Shown one piece after another: positions 53,329-62,438 of a DNA stretch of 64,000 bases; within the stretch, counting starts at the first letter, position 1; each line of letters starts with the position of its first letter. A program made the position numbers and the translations under genes. Where the stretch lies: positions 62,001-126,000 of the forward strand of contig JAFSJE010000048.1 in NCBI GenBank assembly GCA_017439425.1, written 5' to 3'. Below the pieces are notes generated by a model that saw nothing but the letters and a program-made list of their open reading frames with translations, did not search any database and had not been told where the DNA came from. Origin of the DNA: Oscillospiraceae bacterium (GTDB lineage Bacteria; Bacillota; Clostridia; Oscillospirales; Oscillospiraceae).

Positions 53329-55020
53329 TCACCTCAAAATCACGCTTGTCTGAGAGCTTAAGGTCAGCTCTGTGCCGTTCAGCTCAGCGCCGCCGAGACC
53401 GATCACACCGGCAACGGTCTTAAACTGCATATCCGTAACGCCGGACAGATCGACCGTTATATCGGAGCCGGTGGTGTTGTGCAGTACGCACACGGCGCCG
53501 CCGTCCTTCTCGGCGATAAAGCCGCCGAGCTTTGTCCCCTCAAAATCGAGAGCGGTGTATTCGCCGGAGGAAATCTCAGGATTAGCCTTGCGGAGCATAA
53601 TCAGGCGCTTGTAGTAGTTATAGAGACTTGTCGAGCTGACAAGCTGCTCGGCGGCTGTTTTATCCTGCTTTTTAGAGGAATCGTAGGTCGTACCGATGGG
53701 GTCCTTGACAGTATCGCCGTCGCCCCAGAGGATAGCGAGACGGCGGTTTGCGTCGGTGCTCGCACCGCCTCGGCTGCCGCGCATATCAAGCTCCTCGCCG
53801 TAGTAGATGAAGGGCGAGCCCGGGGAGAGAATGTAGAGATTCGCCGCCATCTGGATCTGATTTGCGCTCGATGTGAGAAATCCCGCGGCTCTGTCCATAT
53901 CGTGATTCGTTATGAAGAGCGCCGCCTGACTGCCCTCGCGCTTGGCGCGGATGCTGTTGAGGTAGCTGTCGATGTAGTGGGTAAAGGTATTTACGTTGCC
54001 CTTTTTCGCGGTCTCCGCTATAAGACCTGAGGACTGGGAGATAGTGAAGTTAAAGCAGTTCATGGATGGATAGTAGTAATCGGTAATGCCGTCGGTGTCC
54101 CAGACCTCGGCGATAAAGTATCCGTCCGGCTTAAGCTCTCGCAGACGAGCGATGTACTCATCCCAGAAGTCCGCAGAAGCGGCGTTGTCGCCGAAGTAGA
54201 CGTACTTTGCGGCGTCGAAGCGGAAGCCGTCAACTCCGATGTCGAGGTAGTGCTTTGCCACGTCGTAGACCGCCTCTCGCACCTGCTCGTTGTCGAAGTT
54301 CAACTCAGGCATCGAGCCGGAGAAGTTCGATTCCACGAAAACGTCCGTGCCCGCAACGGCGGAGAAGGTTCTTCCGGCGGGCGCTTTTTCGCCCTTTCTG
54401 TAATAGGAGTAGAAATCGTAATACTCATTATCGGCCTCGCCGGACTTCTGCGCCGCCTTGAAGTAGGTATACCAGGCGTTCGACGAGCCGGTGTGATTTA
54501 TGGGCAGGTCGAGAATGAGCTTCACGTCGCGTTCGTGGCAGAGGTCAATGAGTTCACTGAGGTCGGCTTCGGAGCCGAACGCCGGGTCGATTTCGTAATA
54601 ATCGCTGACGTCGTACTTGTGGTATGAAGGGGATTTGTAGATCGGAGTCAGCCATATGCCTTCGATACCGAGGGAGAGGCCGGACTGAGGATCGCCGTCG
54701 TTAAGGTAGTCCATGCGGTTGATTATGCCGCGCAGATCGCCCGTTCCGTCACCGTCGGAATCCGAAAATGAGCCGACGAAAATCTCATAGAAAACTCTGT
54801 CGTTGCCCTGCGCGCTGCCGTCGCCGGTAAAAGAAACGTCAGTAACTTTATATTCTCCTGCGGGCTCAGGCTCGGGCTCGGGTTCCGGCTCGGGAGTGGG
54901 CTCGACAACAGCCTGAGGCGCTTCGTCGGGTGCCGAAGGCTCCGGCGAGGCGGGTGCGGTACAGCCTGCGAAAAGCGAAAATATCAGTAAAATTACCGTA
55001 AGATTTATGAGCTTTTTCAT
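53329..55020 (-). CDS. GH13 alpha-amylase-family lipoprotein
   Basis: Lipid-anchored alpha-glucan hydrolase, 563 aa. Signal peptide with lipobox SLFAGC; a Pro/Glu linker at ~35-60; then the (beta/alpha)8 barrel: DLPINHTGSSN (region I), VDGFRFDAAKYV (nucleophile Asp), FIAEVWDTD (acid Glu), FITNHDMDR (Asp). DSDGDGTGDLRGI binds calcium in relatives. ATG 55020 follows AGAGGTGAAG. Acts outside the cell on starch or maltodextrin. Followed by the HAD gene. Confidence 0.92.
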   Translation of the reverse strand: MKKLINLTVILLIFSLFAGCTAPASPEPSAPDEAPQAVVEPTPEPEPEPEPEPAGEYKVTDVSFTGDGSAQGNDRVFYEIFVGSFSDSDGDGTGDLRGIINRMDYLNDGDPQSGLSLGIEGIWLTPIYKSPSYHKYDVSDYYEIDPAFGSEADLSELIDLCHERDVKLILDLPINHTGSSNAWYTYFKAAQKSGEADNEYYDFYSYYRKGEKAPAGRTFSAVAGTDVFVESNFSGSMPELNFDNEQVREAVYDVAKHYLDIGVDGFRFDAAKYVYFGDNAASADFWDEYIARLRELKPDGYFIAEVWDTDGITDYYYPSMNCFNFTISQSSGLIAETAKKGNVNTFTHYIDSYLNSIRAKREGSQAALFITNHDMDRAAGFLTSSANQIQMAANLYILSPGSPFIYYGEELDMRGSRGGASTDANRRLAILWGDGDTVKDPIGTTYDSSKKQDKTAAEQLVSSTSLYNYYKRLIMLRKANPEISSGEYTALDFEGTKLGGFIAEKDGGAVCVLHNTTGSDITVDLSGVTDMQFKTVAGVIGLGGAELNGTELTLSSQTSVILR

Positions 55021-55038
55021 TTTCTTCACCTCTGACAT

Positions 55039-55067
55039 ATTTTAAAATGAACTGCGACCTTTGTCAA
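55039..55067 (-). promoter_or_regulatory. Promoter of the GH13-HAD unit
   Basis: Minus-strand TTGACA, 17 bases, TAAAAT, 18 bases before the ATG. Confidence 0.85.
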
Positions 55068-55114
55068 TACTTATATAAACATATGCATAATATTGTAAAT
55101 ATCGGTCAAATTGC

Positions 55115-55143
55115 TTGCAAAACTGAACAAGCGGCGTTATAAT
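55115..55143 (+). promoter_or_regulatory. Promoter giving a probable leaderless mRNA
   Basis: TTGCAA at 55115-55120, 17 bases, TATAAT at 55138-55143, then CAGCGT and the ATG at 55150. Transcription would start at or next to the ATG. Confidence 0.75.
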
Positions 55144-55149
55144 CAGCGT

Positions 55150-55626
55150 ATGAAAAGAAAAGAATTGTATTCGCCGGAGCTGCTTTCGGCGCTCAAAAAG
55201 AAAAACAGAATAAGCAAAGCCGCACTGTGTGTTTTCCTATGTGCGGCTGTTTTGGCGTGCATCGTGATGTGCAATATTCAAACCACGCTGACTTCGCGCA
55301 GATACGAGCTTATCACAATGGCAGCCAGCACGGTCGCGGGGTGGGTGGCTATCTATTGGTCGCTCGATGTTATAGCCGCACGCAGAAAGCTCATCTCCCA
55401 CGCCGAAACACTCCTCTCAGGAGAGCGCGAGAGCTTTGAGGGTGAGTGCAGAGTTATGCCCGGCAGTGTGAAAATTCCCGGAAGCGTGGAGATAGTCAAG
55501 GTAAGAGTCGGAGAAAAGACGCTGAACATCGATCGCTCGCTCTTCAAGAGCTTCGGCTGCGACGGTAAAAAGGTCAAGGTCGAGAGCGTACACGGATACA
55601 TAGTGAGCTGGGAGGTGGCGGAATGA
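55150..55626 (+). CDS. Unknown two-helix membrane protein
   Basis: A 158-aa protein. Basic N-terminus, two membrane helices (ALCVFLCAAVLACIVM and ITMAASTVAGWVAIYWSL), then a ~75-residue beta-rich cytoplasmic domain. No family recognised. No Shine-Dalgarno precedes the ATG and the promoter abuts it. It overlaps the next gene by four bases and is in line with the GH53 galactanase. Confidence 0.7.
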   Translation: MKRKELYSPELLSALKKKNRISKAALCVFLCAAVLACIVMCNIQTTLTSRRYELITMAASTVAGWVAIYWSLDVIAARRKLISHAETLLSGERESFEGECRVMPGSVKIPGSVEIVKVRVGEKTLNIDRSLFKSFGCDGKKVKVESVHGYIVSWEVAE

Positions 55627-56087
55627 AATTCCTGCGAAACGTCCTCTCGCGGCTGTGGCTGTATCTTGTGTGGCTTGTCATATCGGTGATGATCTGGGGG
55701 CAGGTCTATTCGGTTATCACGGACACCACGCCGGATAAAAAAATCTCCGTCTACATCGAGTCGCCGGAGGTGATGAGCACCGAGCTTTCGGCTGAGCTCG
55801 AAAAGACCATGCCCGAGGGTCTGAAATTCATCAAGGTGCGCCCCTTTACCTACGCGATGTTCTACGACGAGACATTTTTCAAGGCGGATATTTATATAGT
55901 TCCGGAATCGGAGATCGAAGAGCTTGCAGACGCTTTTACGGGTGAGGGGTATGCTCTGACCGGCGGCGCCCTTGTATATTTTGAAACGAACGGCGAAGCC
56001 TATTATCTCTTTTACGGTAAAGACTCTCAGCACCTGTCGGACGGCAAGGCCGCCGAGGTGGGCGGGAGAATACTTAATATGAGGTGA
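55623..56087 (+). CDS. Unknown single-pass exported-domain protein
   Basis: A 154-aa protein with one N-terminal helix (LWLYLVWLVISVMIWG) and a mixed soluble domain outside (DKKISVYIESPEVMSTELSA...). No known domain. The start overlaps the upstream gene (ATGA), and the stop is four bases before the GH53 gene. Confidence 0.7.
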   Translation: MKFLRNVLSRLWLYLVWLVISVMIWGQVYSVITDTTPDKKISVYIESPEVMSTELSAELEKTMPEGLKFIKVRPFTYAMFYDETFFKADIYIVPESEIEELADAFTGEGYALTGGALVYFETNGEAYYLFYGKDSQHLSDGKAAEVGGRILNMR

Positions 56088-56091
56088 GGAA

Positions 56092-58107
56092 ATGAAAAAG
56101 ATGGTAATTTTCGCGCTTATTCTTACGCTTCTTCTCGCATCCTGCGCACAGTCTGTCGAAAAGGAGCCGGTCTCCGCGCCCGACGTTTCCGTGGATGCTC
56201 CCGCTGCGGAGACTCCGGCGGTGGAAAAATACACGCCCGAGCCCGTTTCGAGCAATTCGCTCTATGTCAAAAAGGTCGACGGCATCGGCAATGGATTCAT
56301 TATGGGTATGGACGCGTCGAGCGTTATAGCTCTTGAGGACAGCGGCGTGAAGTACTATGCCTTTGACGGAACGGAGCAGGACGTTTTCAAGATTCTTGCA
56401 GACAACGGAATCACCCACATTCGTGTCAGAGTCTGGAATGACCCATACGATGAGAACGGAAACGGCTACGGCGGCGGAAATAATGATATCGACAAGTGCG
56501 TAGAGATCGGCAAGCGCGCCACACAGTACGGAATGAAGCTCATCGTCGACTTCCACTATTCAGATTTCTGGGCAGACCCGGCAAAGCAGTTCGTGCCGAA
56601 GGCGTGGCAAGGTATGAGCGTTGAGCAGAAGGCGGACGCACTCTATAAATATACTGCCGAGAGCCTCACAAAACTCAAGGATGCGGGCGTTGATGTCGGC
56701 ATGGTCGCCGTCGGCAATGAGACGAACCAGTATTTCTGCGGCGAAAAGAGCTGGCTGAAGATTACTCTGCTGATGAAGAGCGGCTGCAAGGCTGTGCGCG
56801 AGATATTCCCCGACGCGCTGATCGCTCTGCACTTTGCCAACCCCGAAAACAACTCCTATCCCGCCTACGCAGAGAAGCTCAAGGAGTACGACGTTGATTA
56901 CGATGTTTTCGGCTCGAGCTATTATCCATACTGGCACGGCACCCTTGAAAATCTCAGCGCCGAGCTTGCCGAGGTCGGCAAGACCTACGGCAAAAAGACG
57001 ATGATTATGGAAACAAGCTGGGCGTACACCGCCGAGGACACGGACTTCAACGGCAATACGATAGGCGAGGGGAGCCTCGTTACGAAGAACTACCCCTACA
57101 CAGTTCAGGCGCAGGCTAACTGCGTGCGCGACGTAATTAACTGCGCCGCCTCCACCGAAGGCTGCATCGGCGTATGCTACTGGGAGGGAACGTGGATCTC
57201 CGTCGGCACCGAGAGTTGGGATATTAACCACGAGAAGTGGGAGAAATACGGCTCCGGCTGGGCTTCAAGCTACGCCGCAGGCTATGATCCGAACGACGCC
57301 GGAAAGTATTACGGCGGCTGCGCCGTCGATAATCAGGCGTTCTTTGACGCGCAGGGTCACGCACTTGAATCCCTCAAGGTCTGGGCGCTCGCTAAGACCG
57401 GGAACGAGATAGCGACAAAGCCCGACGCCATTGAGGATGTGAATCTTATGATCGACCTCGCGGGAGAGATAGAGCTGCCCGCAACCGTCAACGCCGTTAT
57501 GACCGACGATTCAAAAGAGGCGATTCCGGTAGAGTGGAATATAGACGACGCTAAAATTGCTGAGATGAAGTCCGGCGGCGTAAAGAAATACGATATTACC
57601 GGAAAGGCCGGGGATTTCACCGCACATGCCTACGTCTCGATGGTAGAGTACAACTACCTTCAGAACTGGTCGTTTGAGGAGGGCGAGAGCGGGTGGACTG
57701 CGACAAATCTCGCCGCTACCGAGCAGCTTTACGTCGAGGATAAGCAGACCGATTCCATGTCCGGCTCGAAGCACTACCACTTCTGGTCGGCGGGGAAGGA
57801 TACGGTTGAGTTCAGGCTCGAGCAGACTGTTTCTGACCTCAGACCCGGCTCATACAGCTTCGATATTTCTATCATGGGCGGCGACTGCGGAGAGACTGAG
57901 ATCTACGCCTACGCGATCACCTCTGACGGAGAGGTGAGAAGCGAGCTTATGCCGATAAGCGGCTACGGCAGCTGGAGCTCCGGCAATACCGGCGCATTTG
58001 AGGTCAAGGACGGAACTGTCACCGTCGGCATCTACGTACGCTGCTCCGGCGAGGGCAATGGCGCGTGGGGCAAAATCGACGATGCAAAGTTAAATACGTC
58101 AAAATGA
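56092..58107 (+). CDS. ganB: GH53 endo-beta-1,4-galactanase with CBM61
   Basis: Lipid-anchored arabinogalactan galactanase, 671 aa. Lipobox LLLASC, then GMDASSVIALEDSGVKYY, HIRVRVWNDPYD and FHYSDFWADP; acid/base Glu in AVGNETNQ; nucleophile Glu in IMETSWAYT. After the barrel come an Ig-like (Big_4) domain and a C-terminal CBM61-type module (NYLQNWSFEEGESGWTATN...), which binds beta-1,4-galactan. Feeds the ABC importer encoded next. The name follows B. subtilis ganB. Confidence 0.93.
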   Translation: MKKMVIFALILTLLLASCAQSVEKEPVSAPDVSVDAPAAETPAVEKYTPEPVSSNSLYVKKVDGIGNGFIMGMDASSVIALEDSGVKYYAFDGTEQDVFKILADNGITHIRVRVWNDPYDENGNGYGGGNNDIDKCVEIGKRATQYGMKLIVDFHYSDFWADPAKQFVPKAWQGMSVEQKADALYKYTAESLTKLKDAGVDVGMVAVGNETNQYFCGEKSWLKITLLMKSGCKAVREIFPDALIALHFANPENNSYPAYAEKLKEYDVDYDVFGSSYYPYWHGTLENLSAELAEVGKTYGKKTMIMETSWAYTAEDTDFNGNTIGEGSLVTKNYPYTVQAQANCVRDVINCAASTEGCIGVCYWEGTWISVGTESWDINHEKWEKYGSGWASSYAAGYDPNDAGKYYGGCAVDNQAFFDAQGHALESLKVWALAKTGNEIATKPDAIEDVNLMIDLAGEIELPATVNAVMTDDSKEAIPVEWNIDDAKIAEMKSGGVKKYDITGKAGDFTAHAYVSMVEYNYLQNWSFEEGESGWTATNLAATEQLYVEDKQTDSMSGSKHYHFWSAGKDTVEFRLEQTVSDLRPGSYSFDISIMGGDCGETEIYAYAITSDGEVRSELMPISGYGSWSSGNTGAFEVKDGTVTVGIYVRCSGEGNGAWGKIDDAKLNTSK

Positions 58108-58160
58108 TACTATTATGTACTATTTGCAATACTGAATTTGTAAAAATGCAAAAATAATTG

Positions 58161-58189
58161 TTTACAATTACCTTAAATGGTAGTATAAT
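58161..58189 (+). promoter_or_regulatory. Promoter of the sugar ABC importer
   Basis: TTTACA at 58161-58166, 17 bases, TATAAT at 58184-58189. Confidence 0.8.
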
Positions 58190-58200
58190 GACGGTAATTT

Positions 58201-58245
58201 AACAGGGGTACCCCTGTTATTATCTCTCACAGAGTGAGAGATAAT
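58201..58245 (+). promoter_or_regulatory. Two back-to-back perfect inverted repeats in the importer leader
   Basis: AACAGGGGTACCCCTGTT (58201-58218) is a perfect 18-bp palindrome. It is followed with no gap by ATTATCTCTCAC / GTGAGAGATAAT with a three-base loop (58219-58245). Both lie just after the predicted transcription start; operator, 5' RNA stabiliser, or both. Confidence 0.75.
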
Positions 58246-58279
58246 GGTTTATTTAATACATAGTAGGAGGAAATTTGAA

Positions 58280-59905
58280 ATGAAGAGATTTGTAGCAATC
58301 GCACTCGCGCTTGTCATGGTATTCGCCATGGCGGCCTGCTCCGGCGGCAACACACAGCAGCCCGCGAGCAACACCCCCGCAACCAATACCCCCGCAACCA
58401 ATACCCCCGCAACTAACGACACCCCCGCAACGAACACCCCCGCAACGAACGATCAGCCCGCACAGACCTCCGCACTTGCCGGCACCTACAACATCGTAGT
58501 ATGGACCGGTGAGGCCGCTGTCGAGCTTACCAAGAAGCAGATCGCAGACTTCAACGCTTCCAATACCGACGGCATCACCTTCAACGCTGAGGTCAACCCC
58601 GTTTCCGAGGCTACCGCAGCCGATCAGATGCTCGTTGACATCAACGCAGGCGCTGACCTCTACTGCTTCGCTCAGGACCAGTTCGCCCGCCTCGTACAGG
58701 GCGGCGCTCTCAACAAGCTCGGCGTTAAGGCCGCTGAGACTGTCGCCGCTGCTAACGACCCCGGCGTTGTCGGCGCTGCTACAGTTGGTGAGGATCTCTA
58801 TGCTTATCCTCTTACCTCTGATAACGGCTACTTCATGTACTATGATAAGTCCGTCATCCCCGACGCTGACGTTGACTCCCTCGAAAAGCTCATCGCTGAC
58901 TGCGAGGCAGCAGGAAAGTACTTCGCCTTTGAGACCAACACCTCCGCATGGTATCTCGCAGGCTGGTTCTTCGGCACCGGCTGCGTCTCCGAGTGGACCA
59001 CCGATTCTGACGGCGAGTTCGTCTCCGTCAACGATACCTTCAACTCCGACAAGGGTCTCATCGCCGCGAAGGGCATCAAGAAGCTCGTCGACAGCCCGAT
59101 GAACCTCTCCAGCTCCTCCGCCTCTGAGTTTGCTAACGGCGCTGCAATCGTTGTTACCGGTACCTGGGCTTACAACGACATACAGACCGTTCTCGGAGAC
59201 AACATGGGCGTTACCGATCTTCCTTCCTTCGAGGTTGACGGTCAGAGCTATCACATCGGCTCCTTCAACGGCTGCAAGCTTATGGGCGTAAAGCCGCAGG
59301 GCGACGATACCACAAAGCAGGCTGCTCTCCACAAGCTCGCTCAGTACCTCACTGACGAGGAGCGCCAGACCGAGCGCTTCAATGAGCTTGCATGGGGTCC
59401 CGCAAACCTCAACGCTCAGAAGTCCGACGCCGTTCAGGCGAATCCGGGCCTTGCCGCTCTCTTTGCACAGAACGCTTACTCCGTACCGCAGGGTCAGATC
59501 CACGGCGCATGGTGGGATATCGCAAAGGTCATTGCTGACGATGTTAAGGCAGCTACCGACGAGGCAGGCCTCAAGCAGGCGCTTCAGAACTACAGCGACA
59601 AGATTGCAGCTCTCTTCACCATGACTGCTGAGGAGAAGGAGGCATGGAGCGCAATCGGTTCCATCGTCGGAACGTCCTGGGATACCGATATCCCCATGAA
59701 CAAGGTCGCTGACGGCGAGTTCGAGACCGCTGCTCTTGAGCTTCACGCAGGCGAGGAATTCAAGGTCCGTCAGGGCGCTTCCTGGGACGTCAACTACGGT
59801 AAGGACGGCGTTGCCGGCGGCGACAACTGCGTTGTTGAGGCTGACGGCACCTATAAGATCCACTTTGTAGAGTCCACCGGTATGATCACCCTTATTGCTC
59901 AGTAA
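58280..59905 (+). CDS. Sugar-binding lipoprotein with C-terminal SusE/F-like module
   Basis: Extracellular substrate-binding protein of a CUT1-type ABC importer, 541 aa. Lipobox MAACSGG, an Asn-Thr-Pro-Ala repeat linker (residues ~30-58), then the periplasmic-binding fold (YNIVVWTGEAAVELTKKQIADF, PLTSDNGYFMYYDKS, AAIVVTGTWAYND). After residue ~455 an extra ~85-aa beta module (GTSWDTDIPMNKV, GASWDVNYGKDGVAGGDN) resembles starch-binding SusE/SusF repeats. ATG 58280 has AGGAGG upstream. Substrate could be alpha-glucan or galacto-oligosaccharide. Confidence 0.88.
   Translation: MKRFVAIALALVMVFAMAACSGGNTQQPASNTPATNTPATNTPATNDTPATNTPATNDQPAQTSALAGTYNIVVWTGEAAVELTKKQIADFNASNTDGITFNAEVNPVSEATAADQMLVDINAGADLYCFAQDQFARLVQGGALNKLGVKAAETVAAANDPGVVGAATVGEDLYAYPLTSDNGYFMYYDKSVIPDADVDSLEKLIADCEAAGKYFAFETNTSAWYLAGWFFGTGCVSEWTTDSDGEFVSVNDTFNSDKGLIAAKGIKKLVDSPMNLSSSSASEFANGAAIVVTGTWAYNDIQTVLGDNMGVTDLPSFEVDGQSYHIGSFNGCKLMGVKPQGDDTTKQAALHKLAQYLTDEERQTERFNELAWGPANLNAQKSDAVQANPGLAALFAQNAYSVPQGQIHGAWWDIAKVIADDVKAATDEAGLKQALQNYSDKIAALFTMTAEEKEAWSAIGSIVGTSWDTDIPMNKVADGEFETAALELHAGEEFKVRQGASWDVNYGKDGVAGGDNCVVEADGTYKIHFVESTGMITLIAQ
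58370..58450 (+). repeat. 15-bp tandem repeat coding the binding-protein linker
   Basis: About five imperfect units of AAYACCCCCGCAACN, giving Asn-Thr-Pro-Ala-Thr. Stretchable spacer between lipid anchor and binding domain. Confidence 0.85.
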
Positions 59906-59946
59906 CCTTCACCAAAGTATAAAGCTTTGGCTTAATAAGTAATTTT

Positions 59947-59986
59947 AGGCCGGAGTCAGGAACATAATCTTGACTCCGGCCTCATT
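59947..59986 (+). promoter_or_regulatory. Hairpin between binding-protein and permease genes
   Basis: Twelve-bp stem AGGCCGGAGTCA / TGACTCCGGCCT followed by CATTTT. A partial terminator or 3' stabiliser that would raise binding protein over permease, as in other importer operons. Confidence 0.75.
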
Positions 59987-60007
59987 TTAACAGGGGATGG
60001 TATTTAG

Positions 60008-61543
60008 ATGAAGAGACTAACTGACCTTGAATACCTGATGCTGCCGAAGTGGAACAAGTTCTGGTACAAGTTCATTATGTTCTTTGTGGATATTCCGGCT
60101 AACCTCTGGAACGGCATAAAGGGCATAGGCGGCAGTATCGCAAGCTTCTTTAAGGCGATCGGCAGAGAATTTGCCGATATCGGAAAAACCTTTGCCGAGG
60201 GCGACTGGAAGACCAAGACCTCGTTTTTAGTCATGGGCTTCGGCAATATCGCGCGCGGGCAGATCCTCCGAGGCGTGCTTTTCCTCATTTTTGAGGTAGT
60301 TTTCATCTGGTATATGATAACTCCGTTCGGCGGAGCTTACTGGGTTCAGATGCTCGGCTCCCTCGGACTTCAGGGCCCGGAAAAGGGCTATGACGAGATC
60401 CTCGACCAGTACATATCCATTCCGCACGATAACTCCTTCCGTATTCTTCTCTACGGCGTTCTGACTATCTTCTTCATCGTCGCCTTTATCTACACGTGGC
60501 GAGTCAACGTGAAGCAGAATAAGATCGCGGAGGAGATACTGAAGAGCGGCAAAAAGCTCAGGAGCGGCAAGGACGATCTCAGAAGCCTTGTTGACGATCA
60601 GTTCCACAAGACCCTGCTTGCTCTTCCGCTCACCGGAATCCTCGTTTTCACCGTTATGCCGATACTCTTTATGATTCTCGTCGCGTTTACAAACTACGAC
60701 GGCGCGCACAACGGCTACACGAACGCGCTCTTTACATGGGTCGGCCTCGATAACTTCAAGACGATGTTCTCCTGGGACGTCGGCGGCGTCAACTATGCCG
60801 CAACCTTCGGCGAGGTTCTGACGTGGACTCTTATCTGGGCGTTCTTTGCCACCTTCTCAAACTATTTTCTCGGCATCTTCGTCGCAATGATGATCAACAA
60901 GAAGGGAATAAGAGTCAAGAAGCTGTGGAGAACGATCCTCGTTCTCACTATCGCTATCCCGCAGTTCATCTCTCTCCTTTACGTTTCCAAGATGTTCACG
61001 CTGAACGGACTTATCAACGGCGCGCTCCTCAATTTTGGCCTTATCGACAAGGCAATCGACTTCTGGGGCGATCCGATGCTCGCGCGCATTATGGTCATCG
61101 TAATAAACATCTGGATCGGTATTCCTTATCTTATGCTTATTGCGACCGGTATTCTTATGAATATCCCGGCTGACCTCTACGAGTCCGCGAAGATCGACGG
61201 CGCAAGCGGATGGAAGCAGTTCTCGAAGATCACTCTTCCGTATATGCTCTTCATCACCGGCCCGTATCTGCTCACGAGCTTCACGAGCAATATGAATAAC
61301 TTCAACGTTATCTATCTGCTCACCGGCGGCGGACCCACGAATCCCGCGGCGTCCGGCGCGTCCGGCTCTGTCGGATTCACTGATCTTCTTATCACATGGC
61401 TCTTTAAGATCACAACCGGCTCCGATACGAAGTATTATCTTGCTTCTGTCGTCGGTATTCTCGTCTTTATTGTGGTAGCGTTTATCTCGCTTGTCGTCTA
61501 TAACCTGCTGCCCTCAGTCAAGAATGAGGAGGATTTCCAGTGA
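60008..61543 (+). CDS. Sugar ABC permease, MalF-type
   Basis: Membrane subunit of the importer, 511 aa, longer than the usual 290-300 because of an N-terminal extension with two additional helices, as in MalF/GanP. The EAA loop is ESAKIDGASGWKQFSKITLPYM near residue 395. Eight helices. GGGGATGG serves as ribosome site. It ends in a one-base overlap with the partner gene. Confidence 0.95.
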   Translation: MKRLTDLEYLMLPKWNKFWYKFIMFFVDIPANLWNGIKGIGGSIASFFKAIGREFADIGKTFAEGDWKTKTSFLVMGFGNIARGQILRGVLFLIFEVVFIWYMITPFGGAYWVQMLGSLGLQGPEKGYDEILDQYISIPHDNSFRILLYGVLTIFFIVAFIYTWRVNVKQNKIAEEILKSGKKLRSGKDDLRSLVDDQFHKTLLALPLTGILVFTVMPILFMILVAFTNYDGAHNGYTNALFTWVGLDNFKTMFSWDVGGVNYAATFGEVLTWTLIWAFFATFSNYFLGIFVAMMINKKGIRVKKLWRTILVLTIAIPQFISLLYVSKMFTLNGLINGALLNFGLIDKAIDFWGDPMLARIMVIVINIWIGIPYLMLIATGILMNIPADLYESAKIDGASGWKQFSKITLPYMLFITGPYLLTSFTSNMNNFNVIYLLTGGGPTNPAASGASGSVGFTDLLITWLFKITTGSDTKYYLASVVGILVFIVVAFISLVVYNLLPSVKNEEDFQ

Positions 61544-62424
61544 TGAATGAAAATAAAACTCCGAAAAGGCATCTTGGCCTGAAGGCGTCCAGCGCCATTT
61601 CAAATACTGTTATCCACGTTCTGCTCGTAATTATCAGCATTATCTGGCTCATTCCGTTCGTTTGCATAGTTTTGCAGTCCTTCCGCGTTGAGAGCACCTA
61701 TCAGGTCGGCTACGTTATCCCGAAGCAGTGGGGCCTCGATAACTATATCAAGCTCCTCGATACGAACTTCCCGCAGTGGTATTTCAATACCTTTATTTGC
61801 GCGGTTGTTGTTTCCGTAACGCAGACCATCATCGTGCTGTGCATGAGCTACACGCTCTCGCGCTTCCGCTTCAAGCTCAGAAAGGCTCTTATGCAGTTCA
61901 TGCTCATCCTCGGAATGTTCCCCGGAATGCTCGCTATGATCATTCTCTACCGCGTTCTTGACGACCTGCACCTCACCGGCCAGTACGGCAGCTCAGTGCC
62001 GGGACTTATTCTCGTCTACGTCGCCTCCTCCGGCATGGGCTATTACGTTTCCAAGGGCTTCTTCGATACCATACCCAAGAGCCTTGACGAGGCCGCCAGA
62101 GTCGACGGCGCCACAAGAGCACAGGTACTTACTAAGATCATTCTTCCTCTTTCAAAGCCCATCGTAATCTATACGATACTCACCGCGTTTATGGGCCCGT
62201 GGGGCGACTTCGTCTTTGCGCGCTACGTCTCGCAGATGTTCCCCGGCGCGATGAACGTGGCGGTCGGACTTCAGTCATGGCTCGCTACGGATACGATGAC
62301 CTTCAATAACTACACTCTGTTCTGCGCAGGCGGCGTGGTCGTGGCGCTTCCCGTTGCGATACTCTTTATGTGCCTGCAGAAATACTATGTCGAGGGCGTC
62401 ACAGGCGGCGCCGTCAAGGGATAA
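61543..62424 (+). CDS. Sugar ABC permease, MalG-type
   Basis: Second membrane subunit, 293 aa, six helices. EAA loop EAARVDGATRAQVLTKIILP near residue 185. ATG 61543 shares its A with the TGA of the MalF-type gene; a GTG at 61540 is an alternative. GAGGAGG lies ten bases upstream. Confidence 0.95.
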   Translation: MNENKTPKRHLGLKASSAISNTVIHVLLVIISIIWLIPFVCIVLQSFRVESTYQVGYVIPKQWGLDNYIKLLDTNFPQWYFNTFICAVVVSVTQTIIVLCMSYTLSRFRFKLRKALMQFMLILGMFPGMLAMIILYRVLDDLHLTGQYGSSVPGLILVYVASSGMGYYVSKGFFDTIPKSLDEAARVDGATRAQVLTKIILPLSKPIVIYTILTAFMGPWGDFVFARYVSQMFPGAMNVAVGLQSWLATDTMTFNNYTLFCAGGVVVALPVAILFMCLQKYYVEGVTGGAVKG

Positions 62425-62438
62425 GAGGAGGAGAAACT

